A DNA stretch of 64,000 bases from Nostoc foliaceum FACHB-393 (GCF_014698505.1 NZ_JACJTD010000004.1:235089-299088), one strand, 5' to 3'. Shown: positions 16,774 through 25,310, counted from the first letter of the stretch. The notes: a model not told the origin generated them from the letters alone. Numbers and translations are program-made.

Positions 16774-18036
16774 ATGATGAGAAAAACCCTTGCTTTGTTT
16801 TCCTTTAGTCTGGGAATTGCCCTTGTAAACCCTCTCTGGTCGGTTGTTGCTCAAGTTCCTAACTTTCTGCCGTTGCCAGTACCGACTACTCCTGATCTCC
16901 CGGCTCTACCAGTACCAACTACTCCTGATGTAACGCCGCCGCTAAAACCAATCGCTATCGGAAGCGATTGTGCGCTCCAGCAGACTTGCTTGGGTTGGGA
17001 TGAGCAAATTTGGGGTCAAAGAGGTAAAACCGGTGATCGCAAAGCGCTGTTGGCTTCCATTGATAACAGTCTGCTTTATCTAACAAAGAAAGAGGCGATC
17101 GCAGCATATCAAAATTATCCAGTTGAGGGAATTACCCTTGAGCGCGTCCGCCGAAGTTTGATACGTTTTCGCCAACTAGTTGTCAGTTCTAAGTCAGCAG
17201 CGCAATTACAAGCCGCTGTTCGCCGAGAGTTTGTCTTTTACCAGTCTGTAGGCAACGATGGCAAGGGTACTGTTAAGTTCACTGCTTACTACGAACCTAT
17301 TTATACTGCTAGCCGTGTCAGGACTGCCACATATAAGTATCCCCTTTATCGGCTACCATCTGATTTCAGCCAATGGCCAAAACCCCACCCAAAACGAATT
17401 GATTTGGAAGGAAAGGATGGTTTACTAGGGAATAAGAGCCAGTTGCGTGGTTTAGAAATGCTTTGGTTTCGCGATCGCCTAGACGCATACATGGTACATA
17501 TCCAAGGTTCTGCCCAAATTAAATTAACTAATGGCAAAACAACATCCATTGGCTATGCAGGTGGAACTGATTACCCTTGGACTAGCATCGGCAAAGAACT
17601 AGCGAAAGATGGCAAACTTCCACTGGAAGGATTAACAATGCCACGTCTGATTAGTTATTTCCGGGGAAAACCCCAAGAGTTGAGCAATTACCTGCCACGC
17701 TGGGAACGATTTGTTTTCTTCCAAGAAACAAGCGGTAGACCAGCGACTGGTAGTATTCATGTACCAGTGACAGCAGAACGTTCCATTGCTACAGATAAGT
17801 CTCTCATGCCTCCAGGAGCGCTAGCGCTGATTTATAACTCATTTCCCTATCCTGTCAGTGGTGGCAAACTAGAGAGGCGTACTGTCAGCCGCTTTGTACT
17901 TGACCAGGATACAGGAAGCGCCATCAAGGGCCCAGGACGGGTGGATTATTTTATGGGGTCTGGTAAACTAGCAGGCGATCGCGCTGGTATCACAGGCGGT
18001 AATGGTTCACTATATTATTTGCTGCTCAAGGAATAG
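16774..18036 (+). CDS. mltA: Membrane-bound lytic murein transglycosylase A (MltA)
   Basis: Cleaves peptidoglycan glycan strands with formation of 1,6-anhydro-muramic acid. 420 residues: signal peptide (about 1-27, MRKTLALFSFSLGIALVNPL...), a Pro-rich spacer with a repeated LPVPTTPD, the MltA domain (GKGTVKFTAYYEPIY, LEMLWFRDRLDAYMVHIQGSA, then TSIGYAGG) and the C-terminal 3D domain (FVLDQDTGSAIKGPGRVDYFMG), whose aspartates are catalytic in the family. There is no lipobox cysteine, so it is likely periplasmic rather than a lipoprotein. Coupled to the 84-residue gene upstream. Confidence 0.93.
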   Translation: MMRKTLALFSFSLGIALVNPLWSVVAQVPNFLPLPVPTTPDLPALPVPTTPDVTPPLKPIAIGSDCALQQTCLGWDEQIWGQRGKTGDRKALLASIDNSLLYLTKKEAIAAYQNYPVEGITLERVRRSLIRFRQLVVSSKSAAQLQAAVRREFVFYQSVGNDGKGTVKFTAYYEPIYTASRVRTATYKYPLYRLPSDFSQWPKPHPKRIDLEGKDGLLGNKSQLRGLEMLWFRDRLDAYMVHIQGSAQIKLTNGKTTSIGYAGGTDYPWTSIGKELAKDGKLPLEGLTMPRLISYFRGKPQELSNYLPRWERFVFFQETSGRPATGSIHVPVTAERSIATDKSLMPPGALALIYNSFPYPVSGGKLERRTVSRFVLDQDTGSAIKGPGRVDYFMGSGKLAGDRAGITGGNGSLYYLLLKE

Positions 18037-18188
18037 GTATTGGGTATTGGGCACAAGGGGCAAATAGTCAGAGGAGAAACACTTACTACAACTTCCCCTC
18101 TGCCTCCTATGCTCCCCCATTCCCCACTTCCTACTGAGTGGGTCAATCCAGACCTCAACCAACCTTTCTACAGAAGCCTTAAGCAGAA

Positions 18189-18617
18189 TTATTCAATAGC
18201 AGAACGTTCAAACACTACTGAGAGATTATTTGCTGGCATTTGGTAAATCTGTTTCAAAATCAAATGTTCTGCCTTAGCTGCTGCCACTACATCATCCAAG
18301 TTACGTACACCCCATTCTTGGTTTTGGGCGCGTAAATATTCGTCAAAAGCTGCATTACTCGCTGCTGTATGTTCGTTACCTTGTTTAAAAGGCCCATATA
18401 AATAGAGAATACCTCCTGCTGCTAAGATCCGACCTGCCCCTGCCATTAGTCCTAGACAGGCTGACCACGGTGAAATGTGAATCATATTAATATTGACGAT
18501 GGCGACAATTGGCGAAATATTAAGCCACTGAGTCACTGCTCCTTTCTCCACTGCCCAAACTGGTTCTCTGGCATCTAGCTCAAGCGGTGGACAAACGTTA
18601 TTACATCCAATGGTTGA
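18189..18617 (-). CDS. DUF938 SAM-dependent methyltransferase, 3' exon
   Basis: C-terminal 142 residues of a DUF938-family methyltransferase (METTL26-like); the N-terminal exon lies at 23258-23482, 4.6 kb away on the same strand, beyond a group II twintron. Visible family features: PPLELDAREPVW, then IVAIVNINMIHISPWSACLGLMAGA and GGILYLYGPFKQGNEHTAASNAAFDEYLRAQNQEWGVR. The exon start at 18617 is my estimate, set by an intron end in AC and by frame: joining to ...IIAWTEH gives ...WTEHSTIGCNNVCPPLELD and a 217-residue protein, the normal size. The ATG at 18644 is inside the intron and is not a real start. The gene is functional only if both introns splice. Confidence 0.75.
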   Translation of the reverse strand, partial: STIGCNNVCPPLELDAREPVWAVEKGAVTQWLNISPIVAIVNINMIHISPWSACLGLMAGAGRILAAGGILYLYGPFKQGNEHTAASNAAFDEYLRAQNQEWGVRNLDDVVAAAKAEHLILKQIYQMPANNLSVVFERSAIE

Positions 18618-18725
18618 GTCGATGGAGAGTATTATCTCTCGCACCTCTCGGTTAGATCCGTGCTTGCAGTAGGGTAGGTAGCCAGCGAGTTACCAGTATT
18701 GGCACTTTTCCAACCACCCCCCTCC

Positions 18726-18760
18726 AAACTACGCATGACCGTTTCCGTATCACGTAGCTT
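18726..18760 (-). ncRNA. Domain V of the inner group II intron
   Basis: Minus-strand sequence begins AAGCTACGTGATAC and ends GTCATGCGTAGTTT. Lower stem AAGCTACG/CGTAGTTT is 8 bp with a G-U pair, there is a two-base bulge on the 3' side, a short upper stem and a GAAA tetraloop; AGC at positions 2-4 is the catalytic triad. The RT stop codon (TGA, 18752-18750) lies inside this element, so coding sequence and ribozyme core overlap by about 11 nt. Confidence 0.7.
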
Positions 18761-20561
18761 TCCAGTAATCAAAACGTTTGAGAGCTTCACCATCGTAGCG
18801 TCCGTATTGGATTTTCTCGTGACACTGACGACAAACCACGAGGGCTTTTCGTTTACGTGCTGACATTTTGACCATCCATTCTGGACGTTCTTTACATCCA
18901 TGAGGCTTAATGTCTGCTAGTTTGCGGATATGGTGGACTTCAATATTATCCGTTGCCCCGCAAATTTCACATTTTTGGGCTAAAAGACGTTGAACGACTT
19001 CACTACGCCCGTTCCAGATATGATTAGCCAGGTTATCGTCTATTTTGACCCACTTATTCCATCGCAAACAGACACCACCAAAATGAGTTATCAAAGGCTT
19101 ATTGTTATCGCGCTCCATTGTAATTTGTAATACCTTGTAAGTACCACCTTTGGTATCAATAGTTGTGCGATACTGTCTGTAAATTTTCTGGCATGTAGTT
19201 TTAAACTTCTTTGCCAAAGTTTTTACTAAAGAAAGCTCCATAACTCGTTTCAGTAAGGAGAAAGTGTGGAGGTTGTAAGCCATGCGGTAATACTGGACTA
19301 ATCCTCGATATTCCGCTTGATACTGGCTAACTATGCTGTAGGCATTATCGTTGACTCTTTGCGTCAGGTGTATAGGCTTCCCAGAGCGCATATATTTAAC
19401 ACAATGGTCTTTAATTACGCTTTTTGGAACCCGAAGACCCACACTACCGTTGATACATCTTTGACCACGATGGTCATGCTTATCATCGGCGTGTAGTATG
19501 TGGATTTCATAACCCAGGAATTTAGCAGCTTCGTCCCTTGCATGGGTAACGAGCGTCTTTTCTTCACTGAGTTCCAGTTTTAAAGAGTCACGTAGAAACG
19601 TAGCAATTTTCTGTTTGATTTCCACAGCTTCAGATTTTGAGCCTACTACTCCTAACAGAAAATCATCGGCATACCTTGTATACCAAAGGCGACGAAAGTT
19701 TGGGTCATTGGGGTCACGGGACGGAATCGATTGTGCCTGTTGGCTCAGTTGACGCGCTTCTGACAAATTTCCTACTTTTCGTGCTTTGGCTGCTGCTTTG
19801 GTCAGCACATTGTACGGTGGGAAAACACTCCTTCGTTGACCTCGTGTGTATGCTGGTATTAATTCCTGTTCGACGTATTTGTCCAATTTGTCTAGCACCA
19901 GATTGGAAAGTATTGGGCTTACAACTGCACCCTGCGGAACCCCGCTATAAGTGGAATTGTATTTCCAATTTTCTAAATACCCTGCATCCAGCAGTCCCTT
20001 GATTAGTCGAATAAAGCGATTGTCGTGGATTTTATCTTGTAGTATTTTTAACAGGATAAAATGGTCTATTCTGTCAAAACACGCGCTGATATCTCCTTCG
20101 ATAAACCACTTAGTAGCTCGACCTTTCTGGGTAATTTCTTTCAGTGCTGTATGACATCCGCGTTGGGGTCGAAAACCGTGAGAGTGTTCGCTAAACTGAG
20201 GCTCATAGTAGGCTTCTAGTATGGATCGAATTGCTTCTTGAAGTAATTTATCTGACCAGGAAGGCATACCAAGAGGTCTTAATTTACCGTTCTTCTTGGG
20301 GATGTAAATACGTCGCACTGGTGTCCATCTATATCGCTCATATCTCAGAGCCTCAATGATGGTATTAATTTTCTCCAGGGACATCCCATCCACTGTTTCC
20401 AGCGTAGCGCCTGGTGTCATTGCACCTGCGTTGCTGTTTAGCTTGGCGTAGGCGCGTAGGTACAAATCTGGGTTATATAGCAGTCGATACACGTTTTCTA
20501 CTGGCAACCCACGTTGTCCGCGCTCACGTATGATGTTCAGTATCGTTTCGGCTGTTCGCAT
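18750..20561 (-). CDS. ltrA: Group II intron reverse transcriptase/maturase with HNH domain (inner intron)
   Basis: Multifunctional intron protein: reverse transcription, splicing help, and DNA cleavage for retrohoming. I prefer the ATG at 20561 (MRTAETILNIIRERGQRG), which follows GAGAGGTACGCGAG and matches the usual N-terminus of such proteins; the frame stays open up to an ATG at 20711. 603 residues from the chosen start. RT domains 0-7 with YTRYADDFLLG (active-site YADD) and GVPQGAVVSPILSNLVL; maturase/X region about 400-500; C-terminal HNH with CEICG...EVHHIRKL and VVCRQCHEKI, two Cys pairs for zinc. The catalytic residues are intact, so it may be active. Confidence 0.92.
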   Translation of the reverse strand: MRTAETILNIIRERGQRGLPVENVYRLLYNPDLYLRAYAKLNSNAGAMTPGATLETVDGMSLEKINTIIEALRYERYRWTPVRRIYIPKKNGKLRPLGMPSWSDKLLQEAIRSILEAYYEPQFSEHSHGFRPQRGCHTALKEITQKGRATKWFIEGDISACFDRIDHFILLKILQDKIHDNRFIRLIKGLLDAGYLENWKYNSTYSGVPQGAVVSPILSNLVLDKLDKYVEQELIPAYTRGQRRSVFPPYNVLTKAAAKARKVGNLSEARQLSQQAQSIPSRDPNDPNFRRLWYTRYADDFLLGVVGSKSEAVEIKQKIATFLRDSLKLELSEEKTLVTHARDEAAKFLGYEIHILHADDKHDHRGQRCINGSVGLRVPKSVIKDHCVKYMRSGKPIHLTQRVNDNAYSIVSQYQAEYRGLVQYYRMAYNLHTFSLLKRVMELSLVKTLAKKFKTTCQKIYRQYRTTIDTKGGTYKVLQITMERDNNKPLITHFGGVCLRWNKWVKIDDNLANHIWNGRSEVVQRLLAQKCEICGATDNIEVHHIRKLADIKPHGCKERPEWMVKMSARKRKALVVCRQCHEKIQYGRYDGEALKRFDYWKAT

Positions 20562-21095
20562 CTCGCGTACCTCTCGATTTCTGTTACATCTAATTACCTG
20601 TGACACTTCGCCCTGTAAACGGTTCTCCCGTTTTCCTTGGTGGGGCGATACTCCCACGACTACTATTGTCACTCCGTCACCATAGGACTCGCGTCCTTTA
20701 GGCAATCCCATGTTCCGTCACTGATGAACGTATAAAGAACGACTTAGGTTCCTACTCATATCCTTGAATGAGTTCATTACTCATCGCTTATCGGTCAGGG
20801 TGTACCATTAACGAAAGTTGATTTAATGGCTACCGATAACATCGGTGTACGGACGTGCTACCGAAGGATGTGCGGTTCCACCGCAGGATATTAGGGTTTA
20901 AGCAGTTTGGCTTTAACCATATCGTTCAGGCGTTGCGGAACCGTAACATACACGTCTTCTGTTACTTTCCGCTTTACGAACATGCTCTTGTCCCCTCGCT
21001 CTTTCGAGTCTAGGTAAGTTGTTCGCCTTGGAGTCGATTACCCCAAACTCCAGCCAACTGTGTTGGCAATTCTATCAGTGCGTACCACGGCGCAC

Positions 21096-21115
21096 ACTTT
21101 CACTGCACACGGCTC
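21096..21115 (-). ncRNA. Outer intron domain V, 5' half (split by the inner intron)
   Basis: Reads GAGCCGTGTGCAGTGAAAGT on the minus strand, ten bases downstream of the 537-residue RT stop. Its partner half is at 18654-18668. Directly after it comes GTGCG, the inner intron's 5' end. Confidence 0.78.
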
Positions 21116-21124
21116 CCGATGTTC

Positions 21125-22738
21125 TTAGCTTGCGCTTTTGCTCATGTGTTTGTAATCGTGGCAACTCTCATGAATTGCTTCAAGATTATTTTTCTTCCAG
21201 TTGGCGTGATTCCCGTCGATGTGATGTAGGTGAACCCGTTCCTCATCGATGAATTTTAGGCCGCAGGATGCACATTTATGGTTTTGCTTCTTAAGAGCTT
21301 TAGAGGTTTCGCCGTCATAGAGCTTACTGTTACGTTCGCTCCAGTAGGCTGTATCTCCGTCGTAGGGTGATTTAGTTCCTTTGACAGAAATGTGTTTGTT
21401 TTCGGAGTAGGGAACTTTTGGAAACGCTTTATCTATCAGTTTTCTGCTAGAGTGGCGTGTCTGTTTTGCTTCCTTGTTGAATACCGTGTAAGCTCTGTGA
21501 TCCATGAACCAAAGTGATAACCTTGACCCGTCCATCTTGCAGAACTTATGGTAATTTCTCCAGCCTCTAACTACTGGGGCTAGTTTTTCAGCCTTTGTGG
21601 TAGCGCCATAATTCGAGTTGTTGACGATGTGTTTTACTTTCTTACGGAACGCTTTGAAGTTGTCCACTGAGGGATTACATCTAAACTTTCCGTTTTTCTG
21701 GACTTTAAAGTGCCAGCCGAGGAAATCAAACCCATCTGTCGCGGCGGTAACTTTGGTTTTCTTTTGGCTTACATTCATTCCGCGTTTGCGGAGAAACTCG
21801 CTGATTCTTTCAAGTATCTCTGTTGCATCATCTTCGGGTCGGAGTATAATAACCATGTCATCCGCGTATCGGATTGATGGTTCTTTGATATCCTCTTTTG
21901 AGGTTTTATCAGTGATTCTGTGTCCTTGTTTCTGGTATCTGTGTATACTCTCAATCCCGTTGAGCGCAATGTTAGCTAGTAGAGGACTGACCACTCCCCC
22001 TTGTGGGGTTCCTTGTTCAGGAAATTCTGGGTTGATTCCTGCCTTGAGGCATCGATATATTCCGAGTTTTAAGCCTTTGGGGGCGATGAGTTCGTCCATT
22101 ATTGATGAGTGGTTAATCCTATCGAAGCATTTTTCGATATCGAGTTCTATAACTCTTTTATCTATTCCGTTACTTTGTGAGCGTAGGTTGTCAAAGATGT
22201 ATTTCTGTGCATCATGGGCAGAGCGCCCAGTTCTAAACCCGTAACTCCTGGCGTGGAAGGTGGCTTCGTGTGCTGGCTCTAGTACATATTTTGCAAGGCA
22301 TTGCCAAGCTCTATCCGCGATGGTAGGTATTTTTAGCATTCTGGTAGTCCCATCCTTCTTGGGGATGGGGATTTCCCGTAGTCCTTGATGCTTCCAATTT
22401 CCGCTATTCATTTTCAGTAGTTCTTCAAGGTTGAAGCGTTCTTCAAATGTGAGGGATTTCTTACCATCAATACCCGCCGTCTTTTTGCCAGCGTTTAGCT
22501 GAGATACAAGTCTAATTGCAAGAAATCGAGCCGAGGTGGATTTTAAAATAAGCTTTTGGAGTGACCTAGCTTTCCGCTTGTCTCCAACAAGAACCGCTTT
22601 GTACACGCGCTTTTGAAGGCGGAAAAGGTTACGGCGGAATTTCTTCCACGGTAGAGCTTTCCAAGATTCACTAGTTTTTACACCGTGTCTAATCATTTTC
22701 TCTTCTCTAGTTAGTGTATTCTGAACACCTCGAACCAA
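21125..22738 (-). CDS. ltrA: Group II intron reverse transcriptase/maturase with HNH domain (outer intron)
   Basis: 537 residues from the ATG at 22738; the ATG at 22696 (MIRHGVKTSESWKALPW) may be the true start, since it matches the usual N-terminus of this RT group and follows AGAAGAGAAA. An N-terminal RT domain (RT_N, about 20-100), RT core with GTPQGGVVSPLLANIAL and SIRYADDMVIIL (YADD), the group II maturase-specific region about 330-400 (FDFLGWHFKV, VVRGWRNYHKF) and a C-terminal HNH module (CASCGLKF, VHLHHIDGNHANWKKNNL, ESCHDYKH). It is a different RT lineage from the inner intron's protein: length, N-terminus and HNH spacing all differ. No frameshift is seen. Confidence 0.92.
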   Translation of the reverse strand: MVRGVQNTLTREEKMIRHGVKTSESWKALPWKKFRRNLFRLQKRVYKAVLVGDKRKARSLQKLILKSTSARFLAIRLVSQLNAGKKTAGIDGKKSLTFEERFNLEELLKMNSGNWKHQGLREIPIPKKDGTTRMLKIPTIADRAWQCLAKYVLEPAHEATFHARSYGFRTGRSAHDAQKYIFDNLRSQSNGIDKRVIELDIEKCFDRINHSSIMDELIAPKGLKLGIYRCLKAGINPEFPEQGTPQGGVVSPLLANIALNGIESIHRYQKQGHRITDKTSKEDIKEPSIRYADDMVIILRPEDDATEILERISEFLRKRGMNVSQKKTKVTAATDGFDFLGWHFKVQKNGKFRCNPSVDNFKAFRKKVKHIVNNSNYGATTKAEKLAPVVRGWRNYHKFCKMDGSRLSLWFMDHRAYTVFNKEAKQTRHSSRKLIDKAFPKVPYSENKHISVKGTKSPYDGDTAYWSERNSKLYDGETSKALKKQNHKCASCGLKFIDEERVHLHHIDGNHANWKKNNLEAIHESCHDYKHMSKSAS

Positions 22739-23257
22739 TTACGGTTCGTCCTACCCGAATTGTGGGGATTCCTCCGCTCGTCTGGGCTACTTGGGGAACG
22801 AAAGCCCCTAGACCCACAACTCGTTTTTATTCGTTCCCTCGGAGAGATTGATTGTTCCGTTAGGCGTGGTCAATTCAACTACTGGATTCCCTTGACTCTT
22901 TGCCGTTATTAAACGCAGATGCGGCGGGAATTAATTCTCCAGTGAAGTCAGGGATTTTCTGTTGCGCCCTGCTTTGGACTAAGTTGCTTTTATAGACCCG
23001 GTTTCACCATAGGAACTCCCTGTTAACGCCAGTGTCAACCCGCAACGGTCGTCTGATTGCGTCCTGTTCCCAGCTTCACTCTACAAGAACCGAGCTTGTT
23101 CGGTGTGGGCAGATAAGGAGTCAATTCTGAGTCTGAATGGTAGGACTTTCACCTACATCTGACCGAGAGTTCAGCCTTTAGTGACAGTAATCTGCTGTCG
23201 GGCTGGATTAGTTATTTACGGACTGATTACCGTTATTCGCTAATCAACGAATCGCAC

Positions 23258-23482
23258 GTGTTCAGTCCATGCAATAATGCTGGCTCGTAATTCTAAATTT
23301 GCATCTGTTGGTAACCACAAATGAGAACTGAGCCTAGACGCAAAAAATACTGCGTGTTCACCAGTGCCACTTGCTATTTCTAAAATAGTGCCACTCTGAG
23401 GCAATACCTGCAAAAGTATTTCTAGAATTGGTTCACGGTTGCGCTCAGTTGCTGGTGCATATTGTCGTGCGTCTTGTGTCAT
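23258..23482 (-). CDS. DUF938 SAM-dependent methyltransferase, 5' exon
   Basis: First 75 codons of the split methyltransferase gene. I start at ATG 23482 (MTQDARQYAPATERNREPIL), the family's usual N-terminus, not at 23509. The SAM-binding motif GTILEIASGTGEHAVFFA and the following WLPTDAN (acidic residue after strand 2) are present. The exon ends exactly after CAC (His75) where GTGCG of the outer group II intron begins. The open frame continues only four codons into the intron before a stop. Spliced with 18189-18617 it would give a 217-residue protein. Confidence 0.78.
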
Positions 23483-23701
23483 CCGTATTGTTTTTAAACA
23501 TATACTCAATTTATCTTTAGAAATCCGATTTTATCCCTGAACTTACTTGCGTAGGGAGGAAACAGGGAACAGGAAAAAAGGGAATAGACATCTACTGAGT
23601 TTTTTCAAAAATCAAATATTAGTCAGATTGCAGTTATCCAAAATCAAAAATGTTAGTGATAATTCATCTTCTTAATATCCAACGCCTAAAATCAAGTATT
23701 T

Positions 23702-24148
23702 CTATTCTCTGGCAATAACAATATCGTTAGATTTAATGACTGCATAAGCTTCTTTTCCCTCAGATAGTTCCAATTCTTCTGCGGAAGCTCTAGTGATAAT
23801 CGAAGTTAATTCTACTTTATGAATAATTTCCAGAGTCACCTCACTATTAACTGCTCCATAAATAACTCGTTTAACGACACCTTTAAGAATATTCCGAGAG
23901 CTAACTTTTAGTGATTTTTTTGGAATACTACTTTCTATGTCAGGCTTTTGAGTGTAGTAGATATCTTCCTGTTCTTCCTGGTGAGTTGGTGGTGATATTG
24001 GTGTCGAGGAGTGCTGATTGAGACTACGCACGAGTTCCCGCAGAATCTCAGTCTTGGTGCGTTGAGACTGTTCACAGAACTCCTCCAGGATCTTCCGCTC
24101 GTCCTCTGAAGTTTGAAATGTAACCCATCCTTGTTCTTTTCTTGGCAT
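23702..24148 (-). CDS. RHH-Mop fusion: DNA-binding-like N-terminus with molybdenum-pterin-binding (TOBE/Mop) domain
   Basis: 148 residues. N-terminal about 45 residues resemble a ribbon-helix-helix/CopG-type segment (GWVTFQTSEDERKILEEFCE...TEILRELVRSL). After a Pro/Gln/Glu-rich linker, residues about 80-148 form a single Mop/TOBE domain (SSRNILKGVVKRVIYGAVNSEVTLEI...ITRASAEELELSEGKEAYAVIKSNDIVIA), which in ModE and molbindins binds molybdate or related oxyanions. This suggests an oxyanion-responsive regulator or store. No mod transport genes are adjacent. The Mop call is good; the RHH call is moderate. Confidence 0.72.
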   Translation of the reverse strand: MPRKEQGWVTFQTSEDERKILEEFCEQSQRTKTEILRELVRSLNQHSSTPISPPTHQEEQEDIYYTQKPDIESSIPKKSLKVSSRNILKGVVKRVIYGAVNSEVTLEIIHKVELTSIITRASAEELELSEGKEAYAVIKSNDIVIARE

Positions 24149-24512
24149 GATAATATTATCAATTTTGGTTATCTTGGTAAAATTCTACCAAGTATCAATT
24201 CGATATGTCGTTTTAGTAATAACATTTTTTTTGTCAGGATTTTCGGCATTTTTAGCGAAAATTAATCAACTAATCTCATACAGATAACTACATAAATATT
24301 TATTTTTTTGTGGTGCAAAATATTCTGTTACTTGAAAATGTCTAACTGCCACTATCTTTATACCAATAAGGATGGTATACCGTTTATGGTATTTGTTGAG
24401 ATAGCGATGCCTAGGTTGGGCTACGCCTACGCAGAGGTAATCTGGGCGAAAATTCTAGATGGCGATCGCGTGAGTGCCGTAGGATTATTTAACGTGAGTT
24501 CACAGTAGGGGG
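24149..24512. other. Intergenic region with an interspersed-repeat fragment
   Basis: About 360 bp. Positions about 24402-24437 (GCGATGCCTAGG...GGGCTACGCCTACGCAGAG) are a fragment of the GCGTAGC-type interspersed repeat. An open frame runs over it (24308-24508) but is mostly the translated repeat and is not called as a gene. Confidence 0.5.
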
Positions 24513-25310
24513 ATGAAACACCTAAAATCTCGTTCTCAAGACCTGCGGAGTTTATTTGAGAACAATATCACTATTGAATACGTGGCAGAACCCCTTAAAG
24601 CTATGCCCGCCGATGCGGAAGTGACAGAAGTGCTGCATTGGATGCAGGCACAAAATTTTGATGTTATCGGCGTTGAGACGGGAGATATTATTAGCGGTTA
24701 TGTAGAACGCTCTAGTTTGATTCAAGGCAAAGAAGGCAAGTGTGTCGACTATCAACGGGTGTTTCATCCAAAAGAGCTAATTGCCATTTCCACCCCACTG
24801 ATGAAGTTGCTACCCATCCTACAACAAACTCCGCGATTGTTTGTCTTGGACTGCAATCAGGTAAGTGGGATTGTTACCTGTGGCGACTTGCAGAAAGCAC
24901 CCGCGCGAATGCTACTGTTTGGCTTGGTAACGCTGCTAGAAATGAATCTGCTGCGGCTGGTGCGGATTTACTATCCTCAAGATTCTTGGCAAAAAGTCCT
25001 CAAACCTGAACGCTTAGAAGTTGCTCAAAGGCTATGGCGAGAGAGCCAAGAAAGAAACGAAGCTACCGATTTATTAGATTATCTGCAATTCTGTGATAAG
25101 CGAGAGTTGATTTTAAATCAACCAGAACTTCTCCAGCAACTGGAACTAAAGTCCAAGCGGTTTGGCGAACGCTTTCTCAAGTCTGCTGAACAGTTGCGAA
25201 ACCGATTAGCTCATGCCCAAAATTTAGTTAGTGGTTCCTCTTGGACAGAGTTGATTTCTCTAGCAGAGGAGATGGAAACACTGTTAATTCGCTGTGAAGA
25301 AGTTGAGTGA
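24513..25310 (+). CDS. CBS-domain protein with HEPN-like C-terminus
   Basis: 265 residues. Residues about 18-130 form two CBS-like repeats (PLKAMPADAEVTEVLHWMQAQNFDVIGV, then a second half ending FVLDCNQVSGIVTCGDL), usually a nucleotide-sensing module. The helical C-terminal half carries LRNRLAHAQNL; R229 and H234 form an Rx4H motif with Asn after the Arg, as in HEPN-fold RNases and Swt1-type HEPN proteins. A nucleotide-gated RNase or RNA-binding protein is therefore possible. No antitoxin (MNT) gene is next to it; both flanks are over 100 bp and the next gene is on the other strand. The CBS call is good, the HEPN call tentative. Confidence 0.6.
   Translation: MKHLKSRSQDLRSLFENNITIEYVAEPLKAMPADAEVTEVLHWMQAQNFDVIGVETGDIISGYVERSSLIQGKEGKCVDYQRVFHPKELIAISTPLMKLLPILQQTPRLFVLDCNQVSGIVTCGDLQKAPARMLLFGLVTLLEMNLLRLVRIYYPQDSWQKVLKPERLEVAQRLWRESQERNEATDLLDYLQFCDKRELILNQPELLQQLELKSKRFGERFLKSAEQLRNRLAHAQNLVSGSSWTELISLAEEMETLLIRCEEVE

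Larger units (their letters stand above)
18669..21095 (-). mobile_element. Inner group II intron inserted in domain V of the outer intron
   Basis: 2427 nt. The 5' end is GTGCGCCGTGG at 21095, directly after GTGAAAGT of the outer domain V. The 3' end is CCTACCCTAC at 18669, with an A seven bases from the end as expected for the branch point. A candidate EBS1, ACTTTC (complement of 20813-20818, about 280 nt from the 5' end), pairs with GAAAGT immediately 5' of the insertion. Its own domain V is at 18726-18760. It encodes an RT-HNH protein (18750-20561). Removal of this intron restores the outer domain V exactly. Confidence 0.8.
18618..23257 (-). mobile_element. Outer group II intron (host of a nested intron)
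   Basis: On the minus strand it begins GTGCGATTCGTTGATTAGCG at 23257, the canonical GUGYG end, immediately after codon 75 (CAC) of the methyltransferase. It encodes a 537-residue RT (21125-22738). Its domain V is split: 5' half GAGCCGTGTGCAGTGAAAGT at 21115-21096 and 3' half TGCAAGCACGGATCT at 18668-18654; joined they give a normal 34-35-nt domain V with the AGC triad, UGAAAG loop and two-base bulge. A domain VI-like hairpin (GAGAG...CTCTC) follows and the intron ends near 18618. Without the inner intron it is about 2.2 kb. The 3' end could be off by a few bases. Confidence 0.8.

Noticed and set aside
18040..18246. 68-codon ORF after mltA
   Set aside because: Low-complexity Pro/Ser/Thr sequence from C-rich intergenic DNA; overlaps the antisense methyltransferase exon.
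23240..23509. Stand-alone 89-codon methyltransferase-like gene
   Set aside because: The frame runs from exon 1 into intron sequence; it is the 5' exon of a split gene, not a complete protein.
24308..24508. 66-codon ORF before the CBS gene
   Set aside because: Covers an interspersed GCTACGCCTACGC repeat and has no recognisable protein features.
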